Origin: Hymenopus coronatus
Lineage: Eukaryota; Arthropoda; Insecta; Mantodea; Hymenopodidae
NCBI GenBank assembly: GCA_030762935.1
Contig: CM060881.1
Span: forward strand, 98,692,001 to 98,756,000
Length of the DNA: 64,000 nucleotides
Direction: 5' to 3'
The first letter of the stretch is position 1. Each line of letters begins with the position of its first letter. Below the pieces are notes generated by a model, which was not told the DNA's origin, searched no databases, and saw only the letters and a program-made list of their open reading frames with translations. A program made the translations under genes and the position numbers. Shown piece by piece: positions 24,771-35,220 of the stretch.

Positions 24771-24957
24771 AGGAAGCAATGGGTGCAGCGTACAGTTCGC
24801 TGCGACCTGAGGCCGGGCGACTTCTTTTCGTGCTCTGGTTGTTACACCGCTACTGGAGCCGTAACTCGAGGGAGCAGGCCAGACCGCAGGATGATAAATA
24901 CTCCACATGTCCTTGCAACTACTGCCAGGATGATCCTCTCACCGACTGCGGCTCCAA
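24771..24957 (+). CDS. Isolated internal exon of an unidentified gene
   Basis: A 187-nt segment with strong exon features: a pyrimidine-containing acceptor ending TTTGCTGTTGCAG just before it, a consensus donor GTAAGT just after it, and much higher G+C and third-position G/C than the AT-rich surroundings. In the frame read GCA-ATG-GGT it is open throughout and encodes a segment with a short hydrophobic patch (LLFVLWLLHRYW) followed by a Cys cluster (CPCNYCQDDPLTDC). It starts after one base of a codon and ends after two. The internal ATG at 24779 could be a start codon, making this a first coding exon, or it may be an internal exon. No partner exon was found within the window, so the introns would exceed several kb, as expected for a large insect gene. 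The protein family is not recognised. Confidence 0.5.
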
Positions 24958-24989
24958 GTAAGTATTCATGTTCCGCTTCGCTTCTCCAG

Positions 24990-25215
24990 TTCACAGAGGT
25001 TTATTTCTGACCTACAAAGCAAGTCACAAATCCTACGAGATTCTTGTAGTATTTAACAAATAGCGCTGATGCCACCAATGTTATGCTGGGATTACGATGA
25101 ATTTAAAGTAACGAGACTTGATTTAACCCGACGTAACGTGTTAGGATTTCGGATAGCGTGAGATTCTAAGATTTATATTAAATGGAGTTATTTAGGGTTG
25201 ACTTTACGTTACTTA
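24990..25215. other. Probable intron sequence, nothing recognised
   Basis: Follows the donor of the preceding exon. No further exon is visible. Confidence 0.35.
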
Positions 25216-25218
25216 ACT

Positions 25219-25978
25219 TAAAGGGAGTCGAAATGGGATTTTCGTAATTTTTTTTTTCATTTTAATGCTTTAATTACATACGAATACTTTAAATTTCCCG
25301 CTCATTTTGGTATATTTTTCATAGAGGTATACTAATTGTAAATACTTCTAAAATATTGTTGAATATAATCCTAAATAGTGGTTTTTAGAACATTTTGGTA
25401 CCTTCACCTGGTAAACCATCAATAACTTTGCAAATATTTGTGTTAGAGAAGAGATCTTTGTTTATTTTTAACGGAAAGTTTTATTTAAGCTATTGGCAGC
25501 ATTGGCATTCCGCTCAAAATGCCTTCATGTGAGTGTTTCATGTAATGCGAAGTTGTGGTTTTTAAAAGTTAGGTTTTATATTTTTTTTAATGTTACGTTT
25601 GAAAGTTGTTTCTGAAGAAGTAAAATTTTACACAAAAATGCAACATTGTCTAAGAAGCTAATTGACACACAGGGCTAAAATTTTTACCACAGATTTGCAG
25701 CTAAATAATTTTATTTTAACGAAAAAGTTTTTATGTGTATGGATTAGTTATTTATATTTAAATTTAGAAATCGACATTTTTCAATAAAATTTATAGAGCT
25801 TTATTAAAAAATACATACCTATTCTTCTAGTGAACAGAAATATATTATTTTCCATCAATAACCTGTAAAGTTATTGCTAAATATACCTTGAAAAATTTAG
25901 CCCATTATGTTAAATAGTTGCTAGGTTAATGGATCAAACTTTAAAGTTGGCAAAATAGGTCATTTTGACTCCTCTTAA
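25219..25978. mobile_element. TTAA-flanked terminal-inverted-repeat element, non-autonomous
   Basis: Both ends are flanked by TTAA. The left terminus reads AGGGAGTCGAAATGGG and the reverse complement of the right terminus reads GAGGAGTCAAAATGACC, matching at about 12 of the first 15 bases. The interior is AT-rich without a transposase frame. TTAA target duplication is the signature of piggyBac-type insertion, so a piggyBac-mobilised MITE is the best guess. The duplication is palindromic and short, so chance is not excluded. Confidence 0.5.
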
Positions 25979-26194
25979 GGCGACGTAAATTAACAGTCTC
26001 AGCTAATGTCAAACATTCCCTTCCGTGAAACAGATTTTCATTTACAGTGAAATTATTTATCGTGCAATTCGTACTCCATTATCAACTTATAAATAACTGC
26101 ACCTTGACTTTAAATATTAATTAATAATAATATAATAAATGCATGCGTAATGGTTATTTGATTTGTTCTTCGTTATACTCGCATAATGGTGATG

Positions 26195-26425
26195 TGGTAT
26201 CTCTCTCAGTGAGTCCGAGTGGTTAAACCACTCGCCTCTCACCTCTGGTTCGATCCCAAGCGATCGCATGTGAGATTTGCGGTGGACAAAGGGCGGCTTT
26301 CTACGGTCTCTTGTTTGCCCCGCCATCGCATTTCACCGGTGCTCCATCTTCATTCATGTATCATCGTGTCATCGCGTGCGGTGCCACAAGTAGTTAAAGT
26401 GGGCGTTAAACACTATAAAAACAGT
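26195..26425 (+). mobile_element. SINE-A copy, nearly full length
   Basis: Head GAGTCCGAGTGGTTAAACC...GGTTCGATCCCAAGCG, body GTGGACAAAGGGCGG and CACCGGTGCTCCATC, end GCCACAAGTAGTTAAAG then GGGCGTTAAACAC. The head resembles a Leu/Ser-type tRNA with a long arm. Confidence 0.85.
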
Positions 26426-26429
26426 GTTT

Positions 26430-27285
26430 TCCACACAACGAGCATAGACTTTTTTACTGGGATGATGGTATGCTGTATTCTTGCTGTGATGATAGCCATG
26501 TGTTGCCAGTTTTACTATTGCGTGACTTAGCTTCTGATTCGCGTTGATCCAGTTCCGGTACGTCATAGAGTTCTGTGCCATAGAAGTCCGTTGAGATTTC
26601 TTCTCTCATCTTTATCTTATCCTATATTAATCTTATCTATAAATTACCTAAAAGTATATTCTTAAACAGCGGTACACAAAAAATCAACATAAGTAAGGTT
26701 CAACGCGGATTATCGACTACATAAGAGATTCCTCTAAATAGACTATATTACCGCCAAAATCTTAACATTTAAAGATCATAACTATTAGTACTCTAGTAAC
26801 TATTTACAATAAAAATAATAGGATATCTCATCCTAGTTTATATTTTTAATTTCACAACAATCACACTAATAATATATATGCCTCAAGATAATATAAATTT
26901 CAACTTAAATTAGGATAATTTACGTTACATTAAGTGAATAATTAGAACCAATTGGCGTAAAACAGTAACATGAAGAAGTACAAATTACCGATCAAGAGTA
27001 ATTCCTATAATTTAAGTTAAAGAGCATCGTAATAAGTGCAGCATTTCTTAACTATACATTAATGAAGTTCATCGTAATCCAGGCTTTAGATCCAAATGTA
27101 TAGCTGAGCTCAAAAGTGGTGTTTTGATTGGTGAAAACTGGGGGAAAAATTCTTCCTCCGAAAACGAGAATTAATTAAGTCCTATCATCCTAAATCCAAA
27201 TATCTTAAGTCTAAATTTAATATTTATAAAGTTCATATCATGGAAAATAACAATTTAATCACAAACAAATGTAAATATATACTTA
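26430..27285. other. Intergenic, nothing recognised
   Basis: AT-rich; no coding frame or repeat family match by eye. Confidence 0.4.
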
Positions 27286-27292
27286 TTGTAAA

Positions 27293-27706
27293 TTAACTAC
27301 ATTTGTGTCCATACTTAGAAGAACCACACAACAGAGTAAGTACTACGAGCACGTTTTCTTGGACGCTAGATTTTCGGGGCTCCGAGGCTGGAGAGAAAGA
27401 GGGAGAAATCGCCCGCCTGCTTTCCACAGTGTTGTTGACTAAATAACGTTTTTCTCTGAGGCCCTCAGCCATTATGGTGAATAGATTATCTAATTTACCG
27501 AGAACTAGCGGAATTATTAAACAAAACGCAACGCTCATGCACATGTGTGAACTCTGGGGTCCACAGATAGAATGAAACTTTAGCATTGAAGCCATGTCTC
27601 TGTTGTCACTCTGCTCTGATTCCGAAAATGTGCGAAACCTACTGAATAAAGACCATCGCCAAAGAAAAGGTGCCCTCGTAAAGATTTTATACAGGAAAGG
27701 AAACAA
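27293..27706 (-). CDS. Longest open frame of the window, unidentified
   Basis: A 137-codon frame, the longest in the window and richer in G+C than its surroundings. On the minus strand a fair acceptor (TGGTCTTTATTCAG) sits inside it near 27645, so the coding exon may start there rather than at the first Met. The putative protein has a hydrophobic stretch (MSVAFCLIIPLVLG), an NNT glycosylation-type site and a Ser/Pro-rich segment, which would fit a secreted or membrane protein, but I recognise no domain. It lies about 2.3 kb from the exon at 24771 on the opposite strand, so the two are not the same transcript. It could be a real exon, a retroelement relic or chance. Confidence 0.3.
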   Translation of the reverse strand: MFPFLYKIFTRAPFLWRWSLFSRFRTFSESEQSDNRDMASMLKFHSICGPQSSHMCMSVAFCLIIPLVLGKLDNLFTIMAEGLREKRYLVNNTVESRRAISPSFSPASEPRKSSVQENVLVVLTLLCGSSKYGHKCS

Positions 27707-27774
27707 AATACTCGTAGCAACGCAAGATTAAACAATTAGATTCAGTTACTAAAGACAAGAAAAAACAACAAGAA

Positions 27775-28503
27775 ACAAACTTCTTGCAAAAGATTATTCT
27801 TCTTTCTACACAATGTGTATCGAGATAAACATTAGCAGAATGTTGTTATTACTTAGCTCCTTATAAGTAGAAAGGACCTAAAGGAAAGCGCTATGCTAAA
27901 GCTGTTTTAAAAGCTGTCGTTATGCGATTGTCATGTACAATTGAAACCAATAGCAAGGAATATCTCCACAACGTAAAGGATGTTTGACGACACCTACACT
28001 TTTTGTGAACAAATTATTGTCTATCTCTCACGGTTTAGCAGTTCAGCAAAAGTCGGAAAAATTCATCCAGAGTAGAGATCTTCAGAGGCTGTTCCCAGAA
28101 AATCAAGATATACACTTTATTTGGATGTAAATATAGTTAACATACGGGAATTTAATCAAAATCATTAGTCATTTTTTAGAAATTAAAAAGTTTCAAAAAT
28201 TTGTCCATGTAAAGGACAGCTTGTGGTGGGGGGATTTTCTTGAAAATCTCCGTGTTGCATCCCTGGAAGATACCAAACCGAAACACCAACTTTTGTATTT
28301 AACGGTCTTTTTGTTTTTGGACTGTGCTATTCACAGACACATACACACAGACACACACGAACCTTTATCTAAAAATGCTTTTTTCGGACTCAGGGGACCC
28401 CAAAACATATATTTCCGGTAAAATTTCGACATCAAATTTTTGGGTGCAATACAATAACTTCTCTATCCACTATGTACATTGTACCTGCGGGCTAGAGAAA
28501 GTA
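27775..28503 (-). repeat. R element copy, nearly complete
   Basis: Family order in reverse to GTACCTGCGGGCTAGAGA and AAGTAATTGG. The first segment of the distal end is missing and the CA tract is short. Confidence 0.8.
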
Positions 28504-28569
28504 ATTGGGAGCTGACGTGACATTTCGCACAAGAGAAACGATCGCTGAGAAATTATGTTCTACAGGTAC

Positions 28570-28750
28570 AGTGGGAAAATGTGTTACATTCACGTGACTT
28601 TTCCTACCCATTTTCAATAAACTATTCCTAAAAACGCACACTTATTCTTCTATCTACCTCATGTTAATTCATTTAAACTTTTATAGCAATGGTTTTATAA
28701 CTTTTCCTTGTACGTATACACATTGGAAATAGGGAAATGAAGTAGGTTTT
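28570..28750 (-). repeat. R element distal-end fragment
   Basis: GTGTTACATTCACGTGACTT, TTCTTCTATCTACCTCATG and GAAATAGGGAAATGAAG. Confidence 0.65.
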
Positions 28751-28754
28751 TTTT

Positions 28755-29085
28755 CTTTCCCTTTCTTTTCTGGTCTTTGCATGTGAAGGACAAATTAGCC
28801 ACGAGGATGTCATATTTCTTGCTTGCTTTAGTAATTAATTAACATTTTTTAACTGATTAGGTAATATCGTGCGGTGAATGAACGAAATGGTCCAAGTAAT
28901 GTTCAAATGAGCCCGGGGTACCACCTACAGCTAAGAACCTTTTGAATGTGAATCAGACATAATACGTTCAAACCACAGAGGTGGGAAAAAGTTTACACAT
29001 GACTTCAAAATGTAGTGGCTTTTAAATACCTATTTCTTTGCATGGCTACAAGTTACATTAAAAAAGTCTACATCGTTGTAACAAA
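28755..29085. other. Intergenic, nothing recognised
   Basis: No feature supported. Confidence 0.4.
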
Positions 29086-29089
29086 TTAT

Positions 29090-29905
29090 TGTTTTAAAGA
29101 TTCTACTTCATGCTAATCAAGATAAACATTAGCAGAAATTGTCTTACTATTTTCTTCCTTGTAAATAGAATGAAAACAAGGGAATAAATTAGGCTAAAGC
29201 GATTGTCAAATCTTTTAAAAACTGGTTGCTATGTGGCTGAAATTCGTTTCTTGTATGGCCAGGAATTGACAAAGGTTGAGTATTTTACAATTGAAATCAA
29301 TAACAAGCAATATCTCAGAAATGATAAACTCCACAAAAAAAAAAAAATATATATAGGACATAAATTGTGTGTTTGAACGCGATTTACACTTTTTGTGTAG
29401 TAACTTTTTCCTATCTGCTTCGGCTTATCAGTTATTCAAAAATCTTCAAGAATGAAGAGAACTTCAGAGTCTATTCGCATAAAAGTCATGACATACATTT
29501 TATTGGTTATGTGAATGCCTTTAATATACGGTATTTTAATCATAATTGTTGGAGCCAATTTTACAAAAATAAAAAACATTCGAATTTTTTCAATGTAAAG
29601 AGTAGATTGGGGTGCGTGGATTTTCGTCAGAATCTTCGTTTCGCATCCTATAAAAACTGAAATACCAAGTTTGGCATTTTGTCGACTTTTCGTTTTTGAG
29701 TTATCGTGTTCACAGACACCCGGATACACACACACACACACACACACACACTGACTTTTTTTTCTAAAAATCTTTTTTCTTGGATACAATGGACTCTAAA
29801 ACGCGTATTTTAAGTGAAATATCAGTGTCAACTTTTTTAGTGGAATACAATATCTTCTCTACCTACTGTGTGCTTAACATAGTACGTGTAGAGAAAGTAA
29901 TAGGA
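29090..29905 (-). repeat. R element copy with (CA)n
   Basis: Runs from TCTACTTCATGCTAATCAAG to CGTGTAGAGAAAGTAATAGG, with about 13 CA units near 29726-29752. Confidence 0.85.
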
Positions 29906-29949
29906 CTTCCCATTTTGGAAAAACAGTTTCGAACCCGAGCGAGATGGTG

Positions 29950-30312
29950 CCCAGATTAACTATAAGAGAAAGACAAAAACTTGCCGCACAAAACATGCAA
30001 ATCTCGTTAAAACACACAGAGTTCATGGCATATATGTAGTTTATTGTATATATGCCATATGTATATATAACTTTATTAAAGTTATATATTATAACTTTTT
30101 CTCAAACAGGACTTTACGATTCCTATTCTCTTGTTGTATTCCTGGCCATGCAAAGGCAGACGAATTTCAATCAAATAGCAGCCATCTTTTAAAATATTTG
30201 ACTATCGCTTATAGCCTGGTATGAACTAAGTAATAAAACAATTTGTTAATCTTTATCACAGACTAAGTAGAGGAAGTCATATGAATGGAACACAAGATTT
30301 TTGCTTATGAAT
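29950..30312 (+). repeat. R element distal half
   Basis: Begins inside the family (TAAGAGAAAGACAAAAACTT) and ends GAAGTCATATGAATGGAACA. It carries an extra duplicated TATATGCCATA stretch. Confidence 0.7.
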
Positions 30313-30387
30313 AGCAATACTTTCAGGATTAGTAGCTTGTCCAACGCTTAAATGTCCATTGTCTGACTATCTCCATTTTTACTTCGT

Positions 30388-30850
30388 AGTTTACGACGTT
30401 TGCGGAGAGCTGTTCAAAACAAACGAAGAGGAATTCTGACTTCAGGAATTGTGTTGTTCCATGACTACGCTCATCCACACATTGCTGGCACAGCCCATCA
30501 GTTCCTTGAACAATTTCAATGGGACATTTTCGATCTTCCCTACAGTCCTAACCTGGCACCAGCGGCTTTCAACTTTTCCCTGAACTGAAGACTTGGCTAG
30601 GAGGGTAGCACTTTCAAACCAACGAAAATCTTCAAAACAACGTCAATGCTCATTTGAAATCATTGAAAGCATCATTTTTTGAAGCGGGTATTGCAAAGCT
30701 TGTGCACAGGTACGATAAATGTCTCAAATCTTGTCGGTGATGATGTTGAAAAGTAACCATAAGTGTAAAAAGCTCTTAGTAATAAACTAATTGTTTTCTA
30801 TGAACTTGTCATTTATTTATAGCCTATCGGAGGTTGAAAAAAAAAAAACG
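30388..30850 (+). pseudogene. Decayed mariner transposase, 3' part
   Basis: The frame from 30400 reads as the C-terminal half of a mariner transposase: LRRAVQNKRRG, then LFHDYAHPHIA where functional mariners have LLHDNARPH, and PYSPNLAPAAF where the family has the PYSPDLAPSDF motif that supplies the last catalytic Asp of the D,D(34)D triad. The last catalytic Asp is Asn here and the middle motif has lost its Asn and Arg, so it is inactive. The frame stops at 30586, but homology continues to about 30735 (an LVHRYDKC-like end) in shifted frames. Sequence to about 30850 probably holds the 3' terminus. The N-terminal DNA-binding part is absent. Confidence 0.85.
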
Positions 30851-30854
30851 GACC

Positions 30855-31525
30855 TCGTATTGCCATTAATGCTTGTATAAATGTTTCTTCATTTTCCTTA
30901 TTGCATACCACCAAAGTAAAAAACGTATTAAACAATTTATTTTGTTCGTAATATAATATATTGGATGAGGCGATGGATTAAAATTGGCAACTGGTTTAAC
31001 ATGGTTGAATTTAACATCAAGCCTTAGATCAAGATACCAGACAATCAACAAGGTGGAAAAATAATTAATTAATTTAGGTTTTCTTTAGTATCAAACACAG
31101 CATATCAAGGTGTTTCGGATACAAAAAGAATAGAATATTTTCTAATGTTTATGTTACGTGTGTTTTCTTTTTAACATTGCTTCGAACGATTTTCCTATAA
31201 GAGTAACTACTCTTCTCTAGAATATCATACTATTTACTCGCCTTCAGAAATTAATATTTACACCATAGTTAAATTTTAGAGCTGTACTTGTTAACAAAAC
31301 AACAATACATGTGCATAATTAATAAACTAAGGGGCGATTGTCACTTTAATGACACACATCGAGTCGGGAGATTTTGTATCGAAAATAAAAATATGTGTGT
31401 GTCTGCTCTTTGTAATAAGTAAGTTGGTTCCTAAAAATGTATCTATAAATTGGAATTATTCGCAAATAATAACTAATTCCTTGCTTACATCAGCGTTAAA
31501 ACACTAAAAGAATTTACAAAATTTT
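30855..31525. other. AT-rich spacer, nothing recognised
   Basis: No feature supported. Confidence 0.4.
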
Positions 31526-31528
31526 CAA

Positions 31529-31735
31529 TTGTCCTTTCCTTCTTTTTCTTTTTTATCGTTTTCCTTCCTTTCCCTCCCCATTTCCTTTTCTCCACTCATT
31601 CCTTTCCTCCTTTTTCCTCCCTTCTTCCTCCTCCTCCTTTTCCTTTTCTCCACTCATTCCTTTCCTCCTTTTTCCTCCCTTCTTCCTCCTCCTCCTTTTC
31701 CTTCCCTTCCTCCTACTTTCTTTCTTGCCTTCCTT
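31529..31735. repeat. Polypyrimidine tract with 58-bp tandem duplication
   Basis: More than 200 bp almost purely C and T. The phrase TCCACTCATTCC recurs at 31591 and 31649, showing a 58-bp tandem repeat. Mirror-type pyrimidine runs can form triplex DNA. The 82-codon frame across it is low complexity, not a gene. Confidence 0.85.
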
Positions 31736-31744
31736 CTGTTTGTC

Positions 31745-32336
31745 TTTTTACTTTCTCTATACGTACTATGTACATAGTGAATAAAGAAGGTATTGTACTG
31801 CACCCAAAAATTCGATACCAAGATTTCACCGGAAATATATGTTTTGAGACCTCCCTGAATCCATAATAAGCGCTTTTAGGAAAAGGTTGCTTTTGTCTAT
31901 GTCTAGTATAACCGAAAAACGAAAAGTCCGTTAAATACCAAATTTGAGATTTAGGTTTAACATCTCCCAAGAATGCGACATTAAGATTTGTAAGAAAATC
32001 TCCCTGCCCCAAATTATTCTTTAAATAGAAATAAGTTTAAAAGTTTTGAATTTCTCTTTTAACGCCGCTGATTAAAATACCGTATATTTACTGAACAAAT
32101 AAAATATATATCTTGAATTTCCTAGAGATAGATTCTAAAATCTTCTTCATTTTGAATGCCTTTTGTGTAGCTGATAAATTGTAAGAGATAGACAAACACT
32201 TATTTCACAACAAAAGAGGAAGAAAAACACAGATCTCGTCAAAATATACAACATATGTCGTTTACATTTTTATCGTAGAGTTAACCGTTTTCGAGATATT
32301 TCTTGTTACTGGTTTCAGTTTTTAAAATATCTTTTT
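31745..32336 (+). repeat. R element copy truncated by the palindromic element
   Basis: Starts with the clean hairpin end (ACTTTCTCTATACGTACTAT, GTACATAGTG) and runs to GGTTTCAGTTTTTAAAATAT, then stops mid-element at the palindrome boundary. After 49284 the sequence resumes with AAATATATATTTTTCTCAAAC-like bases, which may be about 12 bp of the same R element before similarity ends. Confidence 0.85.
32331..32336 (+). repeat. Candidate target-site duplication, left copy
   Basis: CTTTTT immediately before the palindrome. It is identical to the six bases immediately after the palindrome. Confidence 0.55.
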
Positions 32337-32719
32337 AGTAGGGGATAAAGGGGGATTTCGGGACTCAAAGGATGCCGCCCATGTAAAACATCATGTACAT
32401 ATGTAACACTTAAGATAAACATCAGCCGACAGACCACCCACACAGCGCTGCCTCTTTGCCAAGACAACAGTCTAAAAGCTTCCCCATGTACCTGTCAATC
32501 AAAGTATGTGCTGCCGGCTACTACCCCCTCCCCCTTTGCCAAACCACCTGTCTAAAAGATTTTACTTGCAGGGCTCTTAATCACTTGAACAATCGTCTTT
32601 CACATTCACAGATCAAATTCAATTTAATCGATTGACCACGCCCACTCGAATTTCTAATTTTTGAGCTACAAGGCTCATCTGCATATCAAATCGATCTAGT
32701 TTTTCACGAGGAATCTGAA

Positions 32720-33110
32720 TCTCTAATCATAAATACAAAATTCTTTTGATTTCAATGAATCCCAGCTATCCAACACTCGAGAAACTTTAATTACAATTAC
32801 GCAAATTAAAATGTCAATAACACTTAGAGAATTGAAGCTACAATAAAACGCCGTAACACTTTCCTTATTCCTTTATCAGCCCATACCCATTTGTGATTGG
32901 CTAATTTAAGAAATTTTAGTTACAATTACGCCAGTTAAAATGCCAATAACGCTTTGAGAATTGAAGTTACAATAAAACGCTATTAGACTTTTCTCAATTC
33001 TTAACCATCCCCTATTCAGTACGAGTATTAGATTCGGGATTAATTCAATACATTTTAATCACAATTATACCTTTACTTTAAGTTTAAAAATGCAAATAAC
33101 AACCCAATTT
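32720..33110 (+). repeat. Outer tandem repeats, left arm
   Basis: About three imperfect units sharing AATTACGC-AGTTAAAATGCC-AATAAC and GAAGTTACAATAAAACGC, with spacing of 120-145 bp. The matching array is longer in the right arm. Confidence 0.75.
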
Positions 33111-33279
33111 GCAACACTATAGCGAAATGAGTGATACAAATTCTTCACGAAATTACATCTACATGTCAACTACTACTTGGATTATACGCCCAGTGTATTC
33201 AAACATTATTCGTAACTATCACAAGACATATAAAATGTTTTTATTTACGCAAATGTCAGACCTATACCAAAATATGGTG

Positions 33280-34122
33280 TGTTCCATTCACGTGACCTTC
33301 TATACCTCTCTGAAACAAATTATTGTCAAAAAGCTTGTACGTCTTTTTACTTCATGCTAATCGAGTAAAAACTAGTAGAAATAGTCTTCATACTTGCTTC
33401 CTTGTAAGTAGAAGCTAACTAAGGGAGTACCATAGGTTAAAGTGATAGTCATAGTCAAAAGTCGGCTGCTATGTCACTCTCCTGTAAGAGAAAAGTAAAT
33501 GTTTTAAAGCTGAAACAAATAACCAGGATTATATCGAAAAAAAGGGTTCACTCCACAAAAATCATGTATTTCACATAAATCGTGTGTTTTAATGTGCCCT
33601 ACATTTTTGTGTGGTAAGCTTTTATCTATCTCTTATGGTTTACTAGTTATAACAATTTATTCAGAATAAAAAAGGTCTTCAGAGATTATACTCAGAAAAT
33701 TCAAGTTATACATTTTATTTGTCCGGTAATTATTTTTAATATGCGATATTCTAATCAAAATCGTTAGAACCATTTTTAGAAATAAAATTTTACGAAAAAA
33801 CGTTCCATGTAAAGGGTAGTTTGGGGGTGGGGCTTTTCTCAAAAATCTTCGTGTCGCATACCTGGAAGATACTAAACTTAAATACCAAACCGAATTTGCG
33901 TTTTTGAGCTATGCTGCCCAGTCACACACATATACACACCAACACACGCAAACACACAGACATGCAGACACACACGAATCTTTTTCTAAAATGGATTATT
34001 TTGGATACAGGGGACCCTAAAAACATATATATTCCCAGTGAAAAATCAGCATCCGATTTTGGGTGGAATACAATACCTTCTCTATACACTATGTACAAAG
34101 TACGTGTAGAGAAAGTAAAAAC
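33280..34122 (-). repeat. R element copy in the left arm
   Basis: Complete family order in reverse from GTGTTCCATTCACGTGACC to ACGTGTAGAGAAAGTAAAAA, with a CA-rich core near 33923-33975. It is present at the mirrored place in the right arm. Confidence 0.9.
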
Positions 34123-34124
34123 AA

Positions 34125-34780
34125 CAGCTAACACAATTTGAAATCACTTAGACTGCCTACAACTAACTGAGCTGTATTCTCTAATTTTCAACACTGTACA
34201 TTTTCAACAAGGAGATACCATAGTAAAACCGACAGCTAACATGGCTTGAAATCACTTAGACAGCCTACAACTAACTGAGCTGTATTCTCTAATTTTCAAC
34301 ACTGTACATTTTCAACAAGGAGATACCATAGTAAAACCGACAGCTAACATGGCTTGAAATCACTTAGACAGCCTACAACTGACTCAGAAGTATTCTCTAA
34401 TTTCAACACTGTAGTATAAAATATAGCTTGAAGCATAACGTACCTTGACGATTATGCATAAATAAATACCTTCAAATGAAATACCATACCAAAATAACAG
34501 CTAACATTGCTTGAAATCACTTAGACAGCCTACAACTGATACAGCAGTATTCTCTAATTTTAACACTGAAGTATAAGCTATAACTTGAAGTACTCTCCAC
34601 ATAACTTGACAATTATGCATAAATAGACATCTTCAAAAAATAAATACCATACCAAAAATAACAGCTAACATTGCTTGAAATCACTTAGACAGCCTACAAC
34701 TGACACAGCAGTATTCTCAAACTTCAACAGAGAAGTATAATTTATAACTCGAAGCACTCATCACATAACTTGAGGATTGA
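34125..34780 (+). repeat. Tandem array upstream of gene A, left arm
   Basis: At least five units sharing ACAGCTAACATGGCTTGAAA, TCACTTAGACAGCCTACAAC and TATTCTCTAATTT. Two forms exist, about 107 bp and about 170 bp; the longer adds a TTATGCATAAATA stretch. Confidence 0.9.
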
Positions 34781-34799
34781 GCATAAATAAACATTTTCA

Positions 34800-35090
34800 T
34801 AAAGGGGGGGGGGATATTTAGTAGCCACTTATCACAATCGCTATGAAAGAAAGCCGCGCAAGGCTGCTCACCTCTTGGCTAACATATAACACAAGGGAAA
34901 ACGGAAACATACTACCTATTACAAAAAGCAAAGCATGATCCGACCAGTTTCAGACGATAAAGAAGGCTGGCGACATTTTGAACAAAACATCCTATCTCTC
35001 CCCTTCAGAGTTTTCTGTTAGAAAAACATCCTCACTCGGCCCCTCTAGGCTAAGAACAGGCAGATACATGCATTCTCCTTCCTTAGGTAT
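34800..35090. other. Upstream region of gene A, left copy
   Basis: Begins with a G10 run near 34805-34813. No convincing first exon or signal-peptide frame is found here. Confidence 0.4.
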
Positions 35091-35125
35091 ACACTGAAGA
35101 AAACATGTTTTTTTATGTGAGCAAC

Positions 35126-35133
35126 TATATAAG
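35126..35133 (+). promoter_or_regulatory. Candidate TATA box of gene A, left copy
   Basis: TATATAAG about 88 bp before the in-frame ATG at 35221. A start 25-35 bp downstream would give a short leader. If an upstream exon exists instead, this motif lies inside coding sequence. Confidence 0.35.
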
Positions 35134-35220
35134 CCTGAGGTCTGCAATATAGAGCTACTTATTCGATATAACCGCCGTGAAAAAGCATTCTTGAAAACAA
35201 ACGTCAAAGCTTTTGATGAT

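Noticed and set aside
31529..31777. 82-codon Ser/Phe/Pro-rich frame
   Set aside because: Low-complexity pyrimidine tract, not coding.
33911..34141. 70-76-codon frames near the CA-rich stretch in the arms
   Set aside because: R element sequence, mirrored in the right arm; similarity to frames at 24025, 28324 and 57327 is nucleotide repeat homology.
34125..34780. CRISPR-like array
   Set aside because: Units are long tandem repeats without short direct repeats and unique spacers, in a eukaryotic repeat setting.
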